IMG/VR virus record: IMGVR_UViG_3300009285_000790
Location: 1-36,217 of that record
Length of the DNA stretch: 36,217 bases
Strand: one strand, 5' to 3'
Origin: a virus
A model generated the notes under the pieces. That model did not search any database, was not told the DNA's origin, and saw only the letters and a list, made by a program, of their open reading frames with translations. The position numbers were made by a program, and so were the translations under genes. Position 1 is the stretch's first letter, and each line of letters starts with the position of its first letter. Below are positions 12,929-20,895 of the stretch, one piece after another.

Positions 12929-13174
12929 TTACCCCCTGAAGAAATTTAATATCAGGTAAAACACACCAGCGAAAACAGCCCCTATTCCCGCCCCTATTCC
13001 AACCCAACGTCTATCCCTGTTTTCAAGAGCCGTGATTCTTTTGGAGTGTTTACTTACCATATTACAGGTATCGTAAACAGTCAGGGCGGTAAATTCTGAC
13101 AGCTCCCTGTCCTGCATGGTTTTAATCTTGCCCCTGAAGTCCATTTCATTGATTAAATCAAGGCCACCAGACAT
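12929..13174 (-). CDS. XhlA-like membrane protein (holin accessory)
   Basis: 81 residues. A coiled-coil-like N-terminal part (ELSEFTALTVYDTCNMVSKHSKRITALENRDRR) is followed by one transmembrane segment (about 56-77, IGAGIGAVFAGVFYLILNFF). This layout is that of hemolysin XhlA/bacteriophage holin-accessory proteins of Gram-positive phages. The family link is by pattern only. Position after the tail genes suits a lysis role. Confidence 0.6.
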   Translation of the reverse strand: MSGGLDLINEMDFRGKIKTMQDRELSEFTALTVYDTCNMVSKHSKRITALENRDRRWVGIGAGIGAVFAGVFYLILNFFRG

Positions 13175-13232
13175 TTTTATGCACCTCCTCGTAGAGTCAC
13201 TTCTTGCATGGGGATTTCTGGATTGCCCCTAA

Positions 13233-13580
13233 TTAACCCCCGATAGTTGTCTCAAACCAGTCTTTGAAAGCCACCGTCCCTATATCTCCTATCTGGTAAT
13301 ACCAGTTGGCTGGCACACAGAAAGAGACTGGAACATCCAGTGTCCCCCCGCTCCCATTCAAATATTGAATAACAAGGACAGCAGGAGTAGCGTCGTTCTC
13401 TACATATATGTAGAACTCCTCGCCATTATCCACAGTAATCGTAACATTCACAAACGTAGGGTATGACGTGCTGGGTCTGTAGGCAGTATCTATCGCTCTT
13501 GAAGCCTTCACGTCCGTTTGGGTAGTTTTCAGGCCCGTGATATTCTTACTATTGACATCCAGGTCAGCCCCTCCCTTCAA
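13233..13580 (-). CDS. Small beta-rich virion protein
   Basis: 115 residues, rich in Thr, Val and Tyr with NVTITVDNGEEFYIYVEND and NWYYQIGDIGTVAFKDWFE, as in receptor-binding or decoration proteins. The best start is TTG 13580, which overlaps the previous gene's end by 17 bp; a clear ribosome site is missing. Probably a tail-tip component (inference from place in the operon). Confidence 0.5.
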   Translation of the reverse strand: MKGGADLDVNSKNITGLKTTQTDVKASRAIDTAYRPSTSYPTFVNVTITVDNGEEFYIYVENDATPAVLVIQYLNGSGGTLDVPVSFCVPANWYYQIGDIGTVAFKDWFETTIGG

Positions 13581-15657
13581 CTTCGTTGTAGTAATTCAGC
13601 CACTTCTCAATGTCGGGGTATATCCTGATGAGGAAAGCATAGAGGTCATAGATGCCGAATACCTCCTCATCTTTGCCCCTGCCGCCATACCAAATCCAGT
13701 TGAGACGTTCCTGCCACCAGTCAACCAGAGCACCCCATCTTACTACTGCATTGGCATCGGTGGCTTCCTCCGGTATGACTTCATCAAAAGCTGATGGGGC
13801 TGCGCCCTGAACCGCTTTCCTTTCGCCCTTGCCGAACGAGAAGCTCATGCGCCAAGTATTAGCGTTGGGATTATAAGACCGCCTTACTATGTGTAGATTG
13901 CCAGTCCTGCTATCGGACTGCCTGCTATCCGTGACCTTCACATAGTCCCATACCTCGGCCCCTACATTGATAGGCACGGAAACGGAGCCTCTTGAGGCAG
14001 CACGTTCCGCCTGGGAAATCAAGGCTTCAGCAATAGAGGTGGCCTGGGCATTGGAGACTAGCTTGCGTGAGACAAATTCAGACTTGGGAAGCAGGGCATA
14101 GCTAGCTGCGCTGGTGGCAGAACCTGTATACTGGTCGTCATCATCCTCGTAGCTAGAGACTACTACCTTGTTTGGTATCACAAGGGCCTCACGCTGGGAC
14201 TTGCTGAAGAACTTGTGGTCAGCAGTTTCTAGGCTATATTCATAATCGTAGGTAGAACCGGTCGTGGTCGGGGTAAAGATGTGCATCTTGCCGTCATCTT
14301 CAAACCTCTTGACACATGCAGTATATCCGAGCAACCGGTTAATGACGCTAATCCTATTATCATTCTTTTGTATCCTGAGGGCATCCTTCGGGAGGTATGT
14401 GTCAATGAGAGAGTCCTCACTGTCATAGACAACCACGTATGCCGTGCAGTGGGCAAAGACATCAATACCATCGGCGATGTATTTGTAGCGATAGGCGCAA
14501 TCCTCATCTGTGTGCCCCAAGTCGTCAGCACCGGCTGAAGCGTGAACATATAGCCCCCACTCGTTAGCCTTAACGCCGTAGGAGTTATAGGAGACGGAGA
14601 CATAGTTGCTTGCATCTCCATCTTGATACTCACAATAAATCCAGACGCCGCCGGAGGGGGTAGAGCCTGCATAGGTTATCTCATGGTCTACTTTGCAGCC
14701 GAACAGGGTAGAGTTAGCTGTATCGGCCCCATCATCACCGGCATCAGCGTTTGCGGTTAAGGTAAGGCTTGTGTCATTAGTAATAGAAGATACCGTATAC
14801 CAGCTTGTTCCGGTTGACTTCCTGATAATATCCCCTGCTTTTAATTCTGTTGAGAACGCAGTCCCTGAACCCGTTACAGCAGTAGAGCTACCATTGAAAG
14901 TAACCGTGCCCGTAAGGGTCAGCGTAGCCTCGCACCATGCGGGGGAAGTGCTTATGCTGGCAATCGGGAATACCTTGCTGGCCAGAATGTTGTTAGATTC
15001 AACATCTCTGATGACAAAAGTTACATTCGTTTCGGTAGGTAGGCCCGTCTTTTTGAGCCGGAAGGACACTTTGGTAATCAACCTGTCGGGGACACTCACC
15101 CTTTGCCCTACTCCGTCCAGTGGGTCGGCCTGAGTCCCGTCAAGGTCAACGTATCCGTCAGAGGTCGTCTGTTCCTCGGTAATCTCGGTGTCAACAGGCT
15201 GCCCATCCATTACCTCGGTTATCAAATCCTTGACCGTCTTGGTATCAGACCAGTGATGATTGTATTTTGCGCTGGCTTTATCATCCTCCATTTGGTTAGG
15301 GATACCCGTCATGGTTAGGTAGCAGAGCAAGGCGGAAGGGTCAGAGGACAGGCTTTGAGACATCACCTTGAGGGGTGCGCAGGCGGAGTATTCATTTCCG
15401 GCAGAAGTTACTAGCCCCCACTCAAGAACGGCATCCCACCCTTGTAATGTCAGGCTGGTAAAATATCCGTCAGAATTGTTGCAGACTACCTGGAGGACCT
15501 GGCTGTCCTCCCGTTCCTCATGGCTGGGTATCTGCCTTATGCGGTCATACTCAAGGACAATATCGGACTCACCAGCCTTTGAAAGCGTGAGGCGGGGGCG
15601 AGGTTCCAGGGACATCGTTTTCTGTTTTGCGTTGAGTGTAGACGATAATGTCCTCAA
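13564..15657 (-). CDS. Large tail-associated protein
   Basis: 697 residues. The N-terminus (EPRPRLTLSKAGESDIVLEYDRI, then VLQVVCNNSDGYFTSL) resembles phage tail proteins that begin with a beta-sandwich hub domain. Residues about 247-318 are an inserted module GTVTFNGSSTAVTGSGTAFS ... DTSLTL found also in the next gene upstream. A long helical-beta C-terminal part follows, ending ALVDWWQERLNWIWYGGRGK. Possibly a central tail hub or needle protein; baseplate-like function is inferred. The start is TTG 15657 after AAGGGG; ATG 15615 is the alternative. Confidence 0.6.
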   Translation of the reverse strand: MRTLSSTLNAKQKTMSLEPRPRLTLSKAGESDIVLEYDRIRQIPSHEEREDSQVLQVVCNNSDGYFTSLTLQGWDAVLEWGLVTSAGNEYSACAPLKVMSQSLSSDPSALLCYLTMTGIPNQMEDDKASAKYNHHWSDTKTVKDLITEVMDGQPVDTEITEEQTTSDGYVDLDGTQADPLDGVGQRVSVPDRLITKVSFRLKKTGLPTETNVTFVIRDVESNNILASKVFPIASISTSPAWCEATLTLTGTVTFNGSSTAVTGSGTAFSTELKAGDIIRKSTGTSWYTVSSITNDTSLTLTANADAGDDGADTANSTLFGCKVDHEITYAGSTPSGGVWIYCEYQDGDASNYVSVSYNSYGVKANEWGLYVHASAGADDLGHTDEDCAYRYKYIADGIDVFAHCTAYVVVYDSEDSLIDTYLPKDALRIQKNDNRISVINRLLGYTACVKRFEDDGKMHIFTPTTTGSTYDYEYSLETADHKFFSKSQREALVIPNKVVVSSYEDDDDQYTGSATSAASYALLPKSEFVSRKLVSNAQATSIAEALISQAERAASRGSVSVPINVGAEVWDYVKVTDSRQSDSRTGNLHIVRRSYNPNANTWRMSFSFGKGERKAVQGAAPSAFDEVIPEEATDANAVVRWGALVDWWQERLNWIWYGGRGKDEEVFGIYDLYAFLIRIYPDIEKWLNYYNEVEGRG

Positions 15658-15660
15658 TAT

Positions 15661-16701
15661 CTAACCCCTTGAGTAACCCCGGCTTACTTTCCTTTTTACA
15701 ATGGTCTTGAGTGCTGTCCGGTATTCAGCCTGTGCCCTGTCAACGTAAGCCTGATACTGCCTTATCTGGCTTCCCATCGAGAGGTATTGCTGGGACTCTC
15801 TGAGAAAGGCCCCGGTCTCGTTAGCCATAGCCGTAGCGTTCTGAATTTCCCGCATTGAGGTGGCTATGTAGTCCGCCTGTGGCCTCCCTCCAACGGCTAT
15901 GGTATTGATGTGGGTTCTGGCAGTAGTCAGGTCTGTTATGGCTTGAGTAATCCTGCCAGCCATCTGCTCAATCGTGGAGTTATCAGTCAGCCTTTCCTCG
16001 GCGGATTTAATCAGTTCCTTTGTCTTGTTCAGCCACAGGGAAGCAGCTCTAGCCACAGAGCCTAACATGACAACGTGTTCCTCTTTGGCATCAAGGGTGG
16101 AAGTGGCGGCAAGGGTGTGTAGCTTATCGCAATAGATACGAGCCACGTAATCACGGTATTTGGTTGAGTCAAGAGTATCAGCACCGGCATCCCCGCTCTT
16201 AACTGTTTCCTCTAGGGTGAGAGAGGTATCGCTGGCGATGGAGTAAATTCGATACCACCTTGTCCCACCCGAAGGCATGATAAATTCTTCTGCGGCCAGT
16301 TCAGTGGAAAATGCGGTGCCGGAACCCGTCACCGTTGCGCTGCCCGAAGTGAAGGTAACTGTGCCGGTGAGAGTCCCCGCCTCCCCTGTATAAGGGAAGG
16401 CAGAGTCTATGTCAAGTTCAATCGTCTCGTTATCAATCTTCTCAAAGTTGCGGTATTCTCTGGGGGAACTGCCGACAGGATACTCTACCGTGTCTATCTC
16501 CAACAGATTTGAGATACCGCTAATGTCCAGCAGTTTAGAATTGGCAACAGTGAGAGCAGTCTCCACTACCTGGTAGGGCGCAACATCAGACACCTCAACG
16601 ACTATCTGTTCAATAATATCTTCCAGTTCATCGTCGGTATAGTCAGTGGTTTTCAGGTCTCGCTTGACCGCAGCTACCATTTGCGTCATCGTTAAAGCCA
16701 T
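15661..16701 (-). CDS. Head-tail adaptor-like protein
   Basis: 346 residues, ATG 16701 after GGAGG. The N-terminus (MTQMVAAVKRDLKTTDYTDDELEDIIEQIV ... LLEIDTVEYPVG) follows the pattern of phage adaptor proteins that attach to the portal in short-tailed phages. Residues about 113-178 carry the GTVTFTSGSATVTGSGTAFS module shared with the 697-residue neighbour. The C-terminal 130 residues are helical, with AYVDRAQAEYRTALKTIVKRK at the end, again adaptor-like. Overall assignment is moderate. Confidence 0.6.
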   Translation of the reverse strand: MALTMTQMVAAVKRDLKTTDYTDDELEDIIEQIVVEVSDVAPYQVVETALTVANSKLLDISGISNLLEIDTVEYPVGSSPREYRNFEKIDNETIELDIDSAFPYTGEAGTLTGTVTFTSGSATVTGSGTAFSTELAAEEFIMPSGGTRWYRIYSIASDTSLTLEETVKSGDAGADTLDSTKYRDYVARIYCDKLHTLAATSTLDAKEEHVVMLGSVARAASLWLNKTKELIKSAEERLTDNSTIEQMAGRITQAITDLTTARTHINTIAVGGRPQADYIATSMREIQNATAMANETGAFLRESQQYLSMGSQIRQYQAYVDRAQAEYRTALKTIVKRKVSRGYSRG

Positions 16702-16713
16702 GTTACGCCTCCG

Positions 16714-17070
16714 CTAGGTTTCACAGATTATATATTCAACCAGAACTGCCGCGGTATTAGCTTTGGCAAAAACGCTGGCGCTGTTATGCCTCCATAAAGC
16801 TATCTCGCCAGCCTTGAGCTTAATATCATACACGCCGGTTGTGCTTCCAATCTCAACGTAATTGGCCGAGTCTAGATTTATTGCCAGCACATAACCCGGC
16901 GTTCCGAGGTCAGCCCCCTGGGCTAATTCTTCTTCGCTAGTCCCTACGCTCTGGACTTCGTGCGTGAAAGCATCGCCGGTAATATCAATGAGGTCGGTTA
17001 TCGCTCTAGTAACTTTAGCGCCGCCCTTACTGAAGCGCAGCTTAGCTGTTACCGAAAGCTCGTTGCTCAT
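16714..17070 (-). CDS. Small beta-rich phage virion protein
   Basis: 118 residues of a beta-rich type seen in many phage late operons: YVEIGSTTGVYDIKLKAGEI followed by a short Asn/Ser loop and AAVLVEYIICE. The ATG is preceded by GGAGATAT. The family is structural but its exact virion site is not known to me. Confidence 0.6.
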   Translation of the reverse strand: MSNELSVTAKLRFSKGGAKVTRAITDLIDITGDAFTHEVQSVGTSEEELAQGADLGTPGYVLAINLDSANYVEIGSTTGVYDIKLKAGEIALWRHNSASVFAKANTAAVLVEYIICET

Positions 17071-17073
17071 AGC

Positions 17074-17340
17074 TTATATCTCCTTCTGGGGGCTACACGG
17101 CTGGTTAATGTCGTGCCTACAGATTTCATATGTAGCTGTAACAGATATTTCCTCGTTATCAGCACCCTCATTTATCTTGACAGAGTAGGACTTCCACTTC
17201 TGGATTTTCTTAAAATAGTCAACAATGATGTCCTGAAGCTCGGAAGGCAGAGCATTCTTAATCTGCACTGGCGTTGCGTTATCTGGTAAGTCATTTGCCA
17301 GTAGTATTGCTGTGTCTTGCTTTATTCTCAGGTATGGCAT
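17074..17340 (-). CDS. Hypothetical small phage protein
   Basis: Starts MPYLRIKQDTAILLANDLPD at ATG 17340, which follows GGAGG eight bases upstream; an ATG 15 bp earlier is in frame but lacks a site. 88 residues, mixed helix and beta. It is packed four bases from each neighbour in the late operon. Function unknown. Confidence 0.55.
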   Translation of the reverse strand: MPYLRIKQDTAILLANDLPDNATPVQIKNALPSELQDIIVDYFKKIQKWKSYSVKINEGADNEEISVTATYEICRHDINQPCSPQKEI

Positions 17341-17342
17341 TA

Positions 17343-18029
17343 TTAATACCTCCATTTGGTTGACATCTGGTGATACTGTATTTCCGGCAAGGTAAGTGTC
17401 CGGTTATATATCAGGAATTCGCCAATCTTACCAGTCAAGTATCCAGTGGTAGATGGACTTCCCGCCGTGCTGACATAGTTACCCAGCATTAACCTTGAAC
17501 TAGACAGGTCAGCAAACGTAGTAGAAGTGCTATCGGGGGCGAGTTTCTGCACACCATCAACATAAGCAGACTTACCAGTGGCGTCAGATATTACAGCAAA
17601 GTGGTGGAAGGTATCCATAGTAATCGTGCCAAGATTATTGGCTATGTTAGCATCGTTTATATCATCGTAAAGCTGTAGGGTTGGAGCTGACTGCGGGGTG
17701 ATAACATTTAGCTGTATACGGTCGTTAACAGCCCCGCCATAACCCCAGATGCCTATTGTCGCATCACCTTGTGTCTGCGTGGAGTTAGCATAGAACCAAC
17801 CCATCACGGTAACTATCGGAAGTTGAAATACCGTTGTAGCATTATTAATGATGTCATCCGTTCCATCAAAACTCCTGCCATCTGGCCTCCAGGTTGCGCC
17901 GGTAATCAGGTAGAGCCGGCCATAGTGGTCATCTGACATGAAACTAGAGCCATCATGCTTGGCAAAGTCAGTGTTGAATACCAAGGAGGGGTCAACAATA
18001 GGGCTTCCGGCATTATAATTATATCTCAT
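17343..18029 (-). CDS. LamG/concanavalin-type lectin domain protein
   Basis: 228 residues forming a single jelly-roll of the laminin-G/concanavalin type: SFDGTDDIINN, a VTVMGWFYANSTQ strand, HFAVISDATGKSAYVDGVQK, and GKIGEFLIYNRTLTLPEIQY at the end, all in the order usual for LamG_3 proteins. Such phage proteins bind carbohydrate on the host surface or decorate the capsid. No signal peptide, as expected for a virion protein. Confidence 0.8.
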   Translation of the reverse strand: MRYNYNAGSPIVDPSLVFNTDFAKHDGSSFMSDDHYGRLYLITGATWRPDGRSFDGTDDIINNATTVFQLPIVTVMGWFYANSTQTQGDATIGIWGYGGAVNDRIQLNVITPQSAPTLQLYDDINDANIANNLGTITMDTFHHFAVISDATGKSAYVDGVQKLAPDSTSTTFADLSSSRLMLGNYVSTAGSPSTTGYLTGKIGEFLIYNRTLTLPEIQYHQMSTKWRY

Positions 18030-18038
18030 GCCACCCCC

Positions 18039-18506
18039 TTATGTAGTCGGATAGACTATTTTCACGTAGCTGGAACTCTTTGTCTTGCCCTTTGCAGTCT
18101 CTCCACCGGCACCACCTGATTTTATTACCAGGCGCACATCTATCGGCAGTTGGTCTAGTAACCCTGCAACAGCCTCAATACGCCCGGAGTAGGTGTATTC
18201 TGCTAGGGCAGATGCGTTGGCAGCACGGGTGACTTCCGTGTGTAAATCCTGATATGTCCCACCCTTGTTCCTTGCCTGCCACTTGAACAGAACGCTCTCC
18301 GTGGTTGAACTGGACTGTATAGAGCAGGTTAAGCCAACCTCCAGTTCAAAGAACTTGACCGCGGGTCTGGGTTCAATGGTAACTGTCTCCACTGCCTCGT
18401 AATCATCGGTAGTGGTAGTATGCAGGTCTGAATACTGCACACCATCGGATGTCAAGTCTCCTTTCCCAAACGGGTGTTCAACATGTTCCATCACTAGTAA
18501 CGACAT
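18039..18506 (-). CDS. Hypothetical virion structural protein
   Basis: 155 residues of beta-rich, Thr/Ser-rich sequence (LHTTTTDDYEAVETVTI, LFKWQARNKGGTYQDLHTEV). It resembles decoration or tail-fibre-associated proteins; the region ends YVKIVYPTT. The start ATG 18506 follows a GGGGAGG site inside the end of the upstream small gene. No family recognised. Confidence 0.55.
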   Translation of the reverse strand: MSLLVMEHVEHPFGKGDLTSDGVQYSDLHTTTTDDYEAVETVTIEPRPAVKFFELEVGLTCSIQSSSTTESVLFKWQARNKGGTYQDLHTEVTRAANASALAEYTYSGRIEAVAGLLDQLPIDVRLVIKSGGAGGETAKGKTKSSSYVKIVYPTT

Positions 18507-18507
18507 T

Positions 18508-18675
18508 TTATTCCTCCCCTACTTTACTTTCGCAGAAGTCTTTTAGTTGTTCTTCTGTCATGCTCTCGGCCATACTAGCCGCCTCCTTGGAAAAAGAGGC
18601 GTTAGTCTCGCCACGCTTAATGCTCAAGGCAATACAAGATAATCGCCTCTGTGTTTCCGAAACTGCCGGGCTCAT
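18508..18675 (-). CDS. DUF3008-like small protein
   Basis: 55 residues beginning MSPAVSETQRRLSCIALSIK and containing RGETNASFSKEAASMAESM followed by TEEQLKDFCESK. The order of pieces (start with Q-x-R, A-x-A-x-K-R-G-E, S-A-x-x-M-A-E-S-M, E-E-x-L-x-D-F) matches the small phage family DUF3008. The usual C-terminal KHKGLP is replaced by VGEE. The gene lies between the zinc-finger protein and the 155-residue virion protein, in a 180-bp space. Confidence 0.65.
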   Translation of the reverse strand: MSPAVSETQRRLSCIALSIKRGETNASFSKEAASMAESMTEEQLKDFCESKVGEE

Positions 18676-18685
18676 ATCTCACCCC

Positions 18686-18973
18686 CTACTTGTGTTTCCT
18701 CATGTGTGACTTTAACCCGAACTCCGACTTGCAAACCCGCCCGCAGGCTTCACACTTAAACCCCCCGTCTATCTCTGCGGGGGAGTCTTCGGCTGTCTCC
18801 GTGGTCGCTGTAACGGCCTCTATAGGTTCTTCCTTGACTTCCGCTACCCGTGGCTCGTCAAGCGGCTTAAAATTCTTTGGTGATTTCTCCATTGCTTCGG
18901 GTAATTCGTATATATCACCCTCCCTCCACAGGCGGTCGTTGACGTAGCAATCCCTTAGTGTCAGATACCTCAC
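18686..18973 (-). CDS. Phage protein with a classical C2H2 zinc finger
   Basis: 95 residues. The N-terminal 40 (RYLTLRDCYVNDRLWREGDIYELP ... KNFKPL) are like the short phage domain found in head-assembly operons. A Glu/Thr-rich linker follows, then a perfect C-x2-C-x12-H-x3-H finger: Cys74, Cys77, His90, His94 with the aromatic and Leu core positions in place (FKCEACGRVCKSEFGLKSH). GTG 18973 is chosen as start since GGAGG lies four bases upstream; it overlaps the upstream stop. Likely DNA or protein contact in virion assembly; unusual in phages. Confidence 0.65.
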   Translation of the reverse strand: MRYLTLRDCYVNDRLWREGDIYELPEAMEKSPKNFKPLDEPRVAEVKEEPIEAVTATTETAEDSPAEIDGGFKCEACGRVCKSEFGLKSHMRKHK

Positions 18974-19602
18974 CTTACCTCCTTCCAAAAGGCTACATAT
19001 TTCTCTATATCAAGAAGCAGGCGTTCCATAAATGCCTGATACCTTGCTTCTTTTCGTGCATCATCTTTGGGGGCGTCACCGGGATTTGTCCTGATAGTCT
19101 CATATCGTTTCATAAGCCTATCGTGGTTCACTCTGATTTCGGCTTCTATCTGGCACCGAATGTCTAATGGTATCTTGTCCCATAATGGAGAGTCCGGTCT
19201 GTTCACTGCCGGAAGTTCCCAACCCCTCAACAGCATCTGGCCCACGAACCAGTCCATGAATGTCTTGTAGAGCGAGTCAAAGCTGTGCTTCATAATAAAG
19301 TAGTTATAGAATTTTACCAAAATATTGAATAGCCACCTGAATATCGGGGAATAGGGCTGGCAATTAAAGTGCCTGAAGAAGTCATCCCGGATATCAAGCA
19401 GAAGACGGGAGTTATGTTCAAAGACATTATCCTTCGTAGGCTCCGGCATTTTCTTTATTGACCGGTATATCCTGATTAGCTCTAGCAAATGCCAGAAACG
19501 AAGCCTGTGTTCACCGGACAGACGTATGAGCACTTTGGCGGGGTTTTGCACGTTCTCAACCAGGTAGTTCTGCCATTCGGTTGAGCAGTAAATTGACCTC
19601 AT
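18970..19602 (-). CDS. Late helical protein, paralogue B
   Basis: 210 residues from ATG 19602, which overlaps the stop of its paralogue (ATGA). The C-terminal half shares the pattern WF-G-x-M-L-x-R-G-x-x-x-P-x-x-NRP-x-S-x-LW, GD-A/S-P, and a final helix LLLDIEKYVAFWKE with the gene upstream. Helical throughout, with no signal peptide. No database family recognised. Tandem placement in the late operon suggests both are assembly or virion proteins. Confidence 0.6.
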   Translation of the reverse strand: MRSIYCSTEWQNYLVENVQNPAKVLIRLSGEHRLRFWHLLELIRIYRSIKKMPEPTKDNVFEHNSRLLLDIRDDFFRHFNCQPYSPIFRWLFNILVKFYNYFIMKHSFDSLYKTFMDWFVGQMLLRGWELPAVNRPDSPLWDKIPLDIRCQIEAEIRVNHDRLMKRYETIRTNPGDAPKDDARKEARYQAFMERLLLDIEKYVAFWKEVR

Positions 19603-20201
19603 TCCCACGCCTTTACTGCCCTTTCAAAGTCAGTTAGTATCCTGTTTATAAACTGCTCAAACCGGCTGGCTTTATGCTGTCTGGCTTCAGGACTGTCACC
19701 CAACTTTTCCTCAATCACCTTGAGCCTGTCCTGCAAGATATTATACGAGTTTTTAATTGAAGCTGAAAGACTTTCCCTCGTTTCAGGCTTGATAGTGTGC
19801 CATAACTGGGAAGACGGCCGGTTGTGTCCAGGGAACTGGAAACCCCTGCGCAGCATCTCCCCTAGAAACCAATATGCTAAACCTTTATAGAATTGGTCGT
19901 AGTCAATTTTGGAAGCGCAGAAGTTGATAACAGGGTCAAGCACATTCTCATAGCTCGCAAGGAACCCGAAGGACAGATGCTTTTTAGCATCTTCCCAGAT
20001 GTCAAGCAGTATTGCAGTATTGGGGTCGGATACCTTCCCCCTCTCAAGTTTGGGAAGTTCCTGTATCTCTTTCAGCAGGGTAATCAAGACCTTGGCATCA
20101 TCCTCTGAAAGCTTTCCCAACCCTATTTTCCTTAGAACAAACTTCAGGGGCTCTTGTATGCCTATCATTTTCTTTACCCAACCACCTCCGTAGAAGCCCA
20201 T
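19599..20201 (-). CDS. Late helical protein, paralogue A
   Basis: 200 residues, ATG 20201 after AAGGAGAA. Similar over the second half to paralogue B (see that entry): FYKGLAYWFLGEMLRRGFQF, HNRPSSQLWHTI, GDSPEARQHKASRFEQF and a C-terminal ILTDFERAVKAWE helix. The N-terminal 60 residues differ between the two. The duplication is old, as identity is low. Position between the cement-region genes and the connector genes suggests a structural or assembly role. Confidence 0.6.
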   Translation of the reverse strand: MGFYGGGWVKKMIGIQEPLKFVLRKIGLGKLSEDDAKVLITLLKEIQELPKLERGKVSDPNTAILLDIWEDAKKHLSFGFLASYENVLDPVINFCASKIDYDQFYKGLAYWFLGEMLRRGFQFPGHNRPSSQLWHTIKPETRESLSASIKNSYNILQDRLKVIEEKLGDSPEARQHKASRFEQFINRILTDFERAVKAWE

Positions 20202-20220
20202 TATGATATTCTCCTTAGAA

Positions 20221-20248
20221 AGTGGGGGCAGATTAATCTGCCCCCACT
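20221..20248. repeat. 28-bp perfect palindrome (downstream copy)
   Basis: AGTGGGGGCAGATT (20221-20234) is followed directly by its complement AATCTGCCCCCACT (20235-20248). It lies between paralogue A and the gene at 20255. In leftward RNA it would make a very stable hairpin followed by TTCTAAGG, a weak terminator signal at most. It shares the core GATTAATC and the G5/C5 arms with the palindrome at 20847-20874. Confidence 0.85.
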
Positions 20249-20254
20249 ACCACA

Positions 20255-20821
20255 CTAGGTTGCCGAGGTCAGCGGCACTTTGAACTGAATATCAATGGTG
20301 AAACTAACATCGTCCGTAACATCGTCAAAGGTTACATTGATATAGTCTCCGGCGGAGAGGGCATACGGGGTTGTCAAGCTATTAACATCAGACCCGTTCA
20401 GGTTATCAGCACAGGAGTCAATAACATCTGTGCCACTCCCATCAGTCGCCCCATCAACAATGTCTATCCCCAGACTTGTCCCCAATGCGGCATTGGTGAA
20501 GTAGACAACCCTGACAATAGTTCCCGCACTCCATAGCTTTGTGAGCTTAACAGTCTCGTTGTCAAAGTCATTCGTGTTTCCCGTTAAGATGATATGCTCA
20601 ATGGTATAGACTTCAGAGTTGAGCATCGCTTTCGTGACAACGCTGCTTGCAATCTTACCTGCCGCAATATTGCCGCTGGTATCTGTGAGCGGGTAGGCCC
20701 GGAAGTTGGAGCCGTCAAAGTCAACGTATGCATCCTCATCCGTGCCGAAATAGAGCTTGATAGAGTCCAGGAATGTCTGCTGGGACTTAAAAATTCCCTT
20801 CCATTTAGTGAATACTGCCAT
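20255..20821 (-). CDS. Virion structural protein of unknown family
   Basis: 188 residues, ATG 20821 after AAAGGAGG. N-terminus MAVFTKWKGIFKSQQTFLDS, then beta-rich sequence with many Asp, Ser and Thr (DEDAYVDFDGSNF, VTFDDVTDDVSFTIDIQF). Closely follows the cement-protein gene. Composition and place fit a head decoration or fibre protein. It is bracketed by twin 28-bp palindromes. Confidence 0.6.
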   Translation of the reverse strand: MAVFTKWKGIFKSQQTFLDSIKLYFGTDEDAYVDFDGSNFRAYPLTDTSGNIAAGKIASSVVTKAMLNSEVYTIEHIILTGNTNDFDNETVKLTKLWSAGTIVRVVYFTNAALGTSLGIDIVDGATDGSGTDVIDSCADNLNGSDVNSLTTPYALSAGDYINVTFDDVTDDVSFTIDIQFKVPLTSAT

Positions 20822-20846
20822 GACAAAAACCTCCTTTAGTTCTTGA

Positions 20847-20874
20847 CAGGGGGAGAGATTAATCTCTCCCCCTG
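20847..20874. repeat. 28-bp perfect palindrome (upstream copy)
   Basis: CAGGGGGAGAGATT (20847-20860) is followed directly by AATCTCTCCCCCTG (20861-20874), a perfect inverted repeat with no spacer. It sits between the cement-protein gene and the 20255-20821 gene. In leftward RNA no U-tract follows, so it is not a classical terminator. An mRNA-stabilising or processing hairpin is plausible. Confidence 0.85.
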
Positions 20875-20895
20875 ACATGGCTTATTTTATTTTAC

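Noticed and set aside
20847-20874. Intrinsic terminator between cement gene and next gene
   Set aside because: Perfect hairpin but no U-tract in the leftward direction and downstream genes lack new promoters.
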